Source: an uncultured Actinoplanes sp.
GTDB taxonomy: Bacteria > Actinomycetota > Actinomycetes > Mycobacteriales > Micromonosporaceae
Reading direction: 5' to 3'
Assembly (NCBI RefSeq): GCF_934643405.1
Contig: NZ_CAKUCL010000320.1
Location: 1 to 7,248, forward strand
Length of the DNA: 7,248 bases
This document shows positions 6,131-7,248 of the stretch, piece after piece; the first letter of the stretch is position 1; each line of letters opens with the position of its first letter. A model generated the notes under the pieces. That model was not told the origin of the DNA. It saw only the letters and a list, made by a program, of their open reading frames with translations, and did not search any database. Made by a program: the position numbers and the translations under genes.

Positions 6131-7234
6131 TCAGCTCGCGAACGCGTCATCGGTGCCGCGGTCGGCCGTCAGCCGCCGGACGGCCGCCAGCGGCACACCG
6201 ACGTTGAACCGCGGGCGCTGTCCGCTCCGGGTGGGCTCGGCGCCACGATGCAGCGCCACACACCGCCAGTCCATGCTGAAGCAGGGCGCTCCCGACGCAC
6301 CCTTGTCCGTCGTCGTCGTGTAGCCGATCCGGGTCCGGTTGCGGTTGACGCGGACCACCGCGTTGCTGTCGAGCGCGAACTTCAACGGCCTGCGTTCCGG
6401 GTGCTGCACGATGGCGATGGCGCGGTGGCGAGCGAAGTCGACTGGCTCCGCGGGCACCCGCACCCAACCGCGGGCGTCGGCCGCGGTCGGGTCGACCGGC
6501 TCGTCACCCAGCCGCCGCGCCAGCCGCAGCAGGGCGAAGTCGAGCCGATCCGGCTCGGGTTCGGCGTCGGAGTCCGGGACGGCGTCGTGGACGCTGGGCG
6601 GGCTCGCGTCCACGAGCCAGTCGCGGCCAGCGGCCAGCCGGACCACCGTCGCGGTGGGTACCCGCAGGCCGTCCGGCAGAGACTTGAAGTCGAAGATAAG
6701 AGCCACCTCGGCGGCCTCGACGTCCCGGTCGAGGACGCCGGAGACCACGTGGTGGTTGGTCAGCACGACATCCGGACCCACCAGGAAGCCCGTGCCGGAG
6801 TTGATTCCGGCGTCGATCCGGCACACTTGCCCCTCGACGTCGCGGAAGCGCGCCAGCCATTCTCCGGCGTCGTAGGTCTCGCCGCCGCGCTTGACCGCCG
6901 CCTCGAGATGCTCCGCGTCGTCGACCTCCTGGCCGTCCGCGACGATCGTCGAGGCGAGACCGTGCCGGGCGGCGAAGGTCCGCAGCGCGACGTCGTCCGG
7001 CACCGCTCGGCCGGCCTCCACGACAAGCGAGGGCCACCACAACTTGGCGTCGGCGCGGCGGATCACCCGGAGCAGGGCACGCGGGAAGGTGTCGGTCGGG
7101 CCGGCCAAGTCCCCGAGGCGCTGTCCCAAGCGGTCCTGGAGGAACTCGTCGAAGTCCTCCAGGCCGTCGAACACCGCCTTCAACAGCTGGCGCAGCTCGC
7201 CCTTCTCGCGCTCCTCCAGGTGATACACAACCAT
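6131..7234 (-). CDS. EAD1-fused trypsin-like serine protease
   Basis: The protein has 367 residues from the ATG at 7234. Residues about 6-92 form an N-terminal EAD1 (LEEREKGELRQLLKAVFDGL, then LRVIRRADAKLWWPSLV, AVPDDVALRTFAARHGL), the same domain type as in the next gene. A short linker leads to a trypsin/HtrA-like domain at about 136-360. The catalytic triad is visible and intact: His162 in VLTNHHVV, Asp232 in LDFALL and Ser314 in KGASGAP. NSGTGFLVGPDVVLTNHHVV is the classic trypsin_2 entry motif. No signal peptide or membrane segment is present, so it acts in the cytoplasm, unlike secreted trypsins. It is the likely effector, recruited to the STAND partner through EAD1-EAD1 contact and cleaving an unknown self or invader protein when activated. 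It is the first gene of the two-gene operon visible here; the promoter lies outside the window. Confidence 0.9.
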   Translation of the reverse strand: MVVYHLEEREKGELRQLLKAVFDGLEDFDEFLQDRLGQRLGDLAGPTDTFPRALLRVIRRADAKLWWPSLVVEAGRAVPDDVALRTFAARHGLASTIVADGQEVDDAEHLEAAVKRGGETYDAGEWLARFRDVEGQVCRIDAGINSGTGFLVGPDVVLTNHHVVSGVLDRDVEAAEVALIFDFKSLPDGLRVPTATVVRLAAGRDWLVDASPPSVHDAVPDSDAEPEPDRLDFALLRLARRLGDEPVDPTAADARGWVRVPAEPVDFARHRAIAIVQHPERRPLKFALDSNAVVRVNRNRTRIGYTTTTDKGASGAPCFSMDWRCVALHRGAEPTRSGQRPRFNVGVPLAAVRRLTADRGTDDAFAS

Positions 7235-7240
7235 CGACGG

Positions 7241-7244
7241 CCTC
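7241..7244 (-). promoter_or_regulatory. Ribosome binding site selecting the ATG at 7234
   Basis: The - strand reads GAGG at 7244-7241 with a 6-base spacer to the ATG at 7234-7232. The in-frame TTG at 7246 would overlap this site and has almost no upstream sequence in the window, so the ATG is preferred and the gene is taken as complete. Confidence 0.55.
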
Positions 7245-7248
7245 AACT

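Overview
The window is high-GC DNA with strong G/C third-position bias, GTG/TTG start options and protein families typical of filamentous Actinobacteria. Micromonosporaceae or a relative is my best guess, by inference only. It reads as an accessory region: a decayed mobile-element patch next to what looks like an NTP-dependent conflict (immunity) locus.

Left part (1-1852). A leader with short direct and inverted repeats (1-229) precedes an uncharacterised gene on the + strand (243-941) with visibly lower GC than the rest. Its last codons run into an IS110-family transposase remnant on the - strand (about 906-1235, two frame breaks). This abuts the C-terminal remnant of an IS1380-family transposase on the + strand (about 1291-1563). 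Bases 1564-1852 hold no gene I can support.

Middle part (1853-2820). A LuxR/NarL-type regulator is encoded on the - strand (1853-2464). Its receiver-like domain lacks the usual phospho-acceptor aspartate. Divergent from it, across about 210 bp with an inverted repeat, is a 47-residue single-pass membrane peptide (2677-2820, +) with a good ribosome binding site. The peptide gene ends tail-to-tail, overlapping by 4 bases, with the large gene to its right.

Right part (2817-7234). Two - strand genes, 8 bases apart, form a compact operon. The first encodes a trypsin-like serine protease with an N-terminal effector-associated domain (EAD1) and an intact His-Asp-Ser triad. The second encodes a 1101-residue EAD1 / TIR-like / STAND NTPase / winged-helix / TPR protein. 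In the EAD model, matching EADs bring effector and STAND sensor together. The likely logic is that the TPR region senses a trigger, the STAND module switches with nucleotide binding, and the EAD1 partner protease (with or without the TIR-like domain) acts as a suicide or abortive-infection effector. The atypical LuxR regulator and the membrane peptide may be accessory parts, but their link is positional only.
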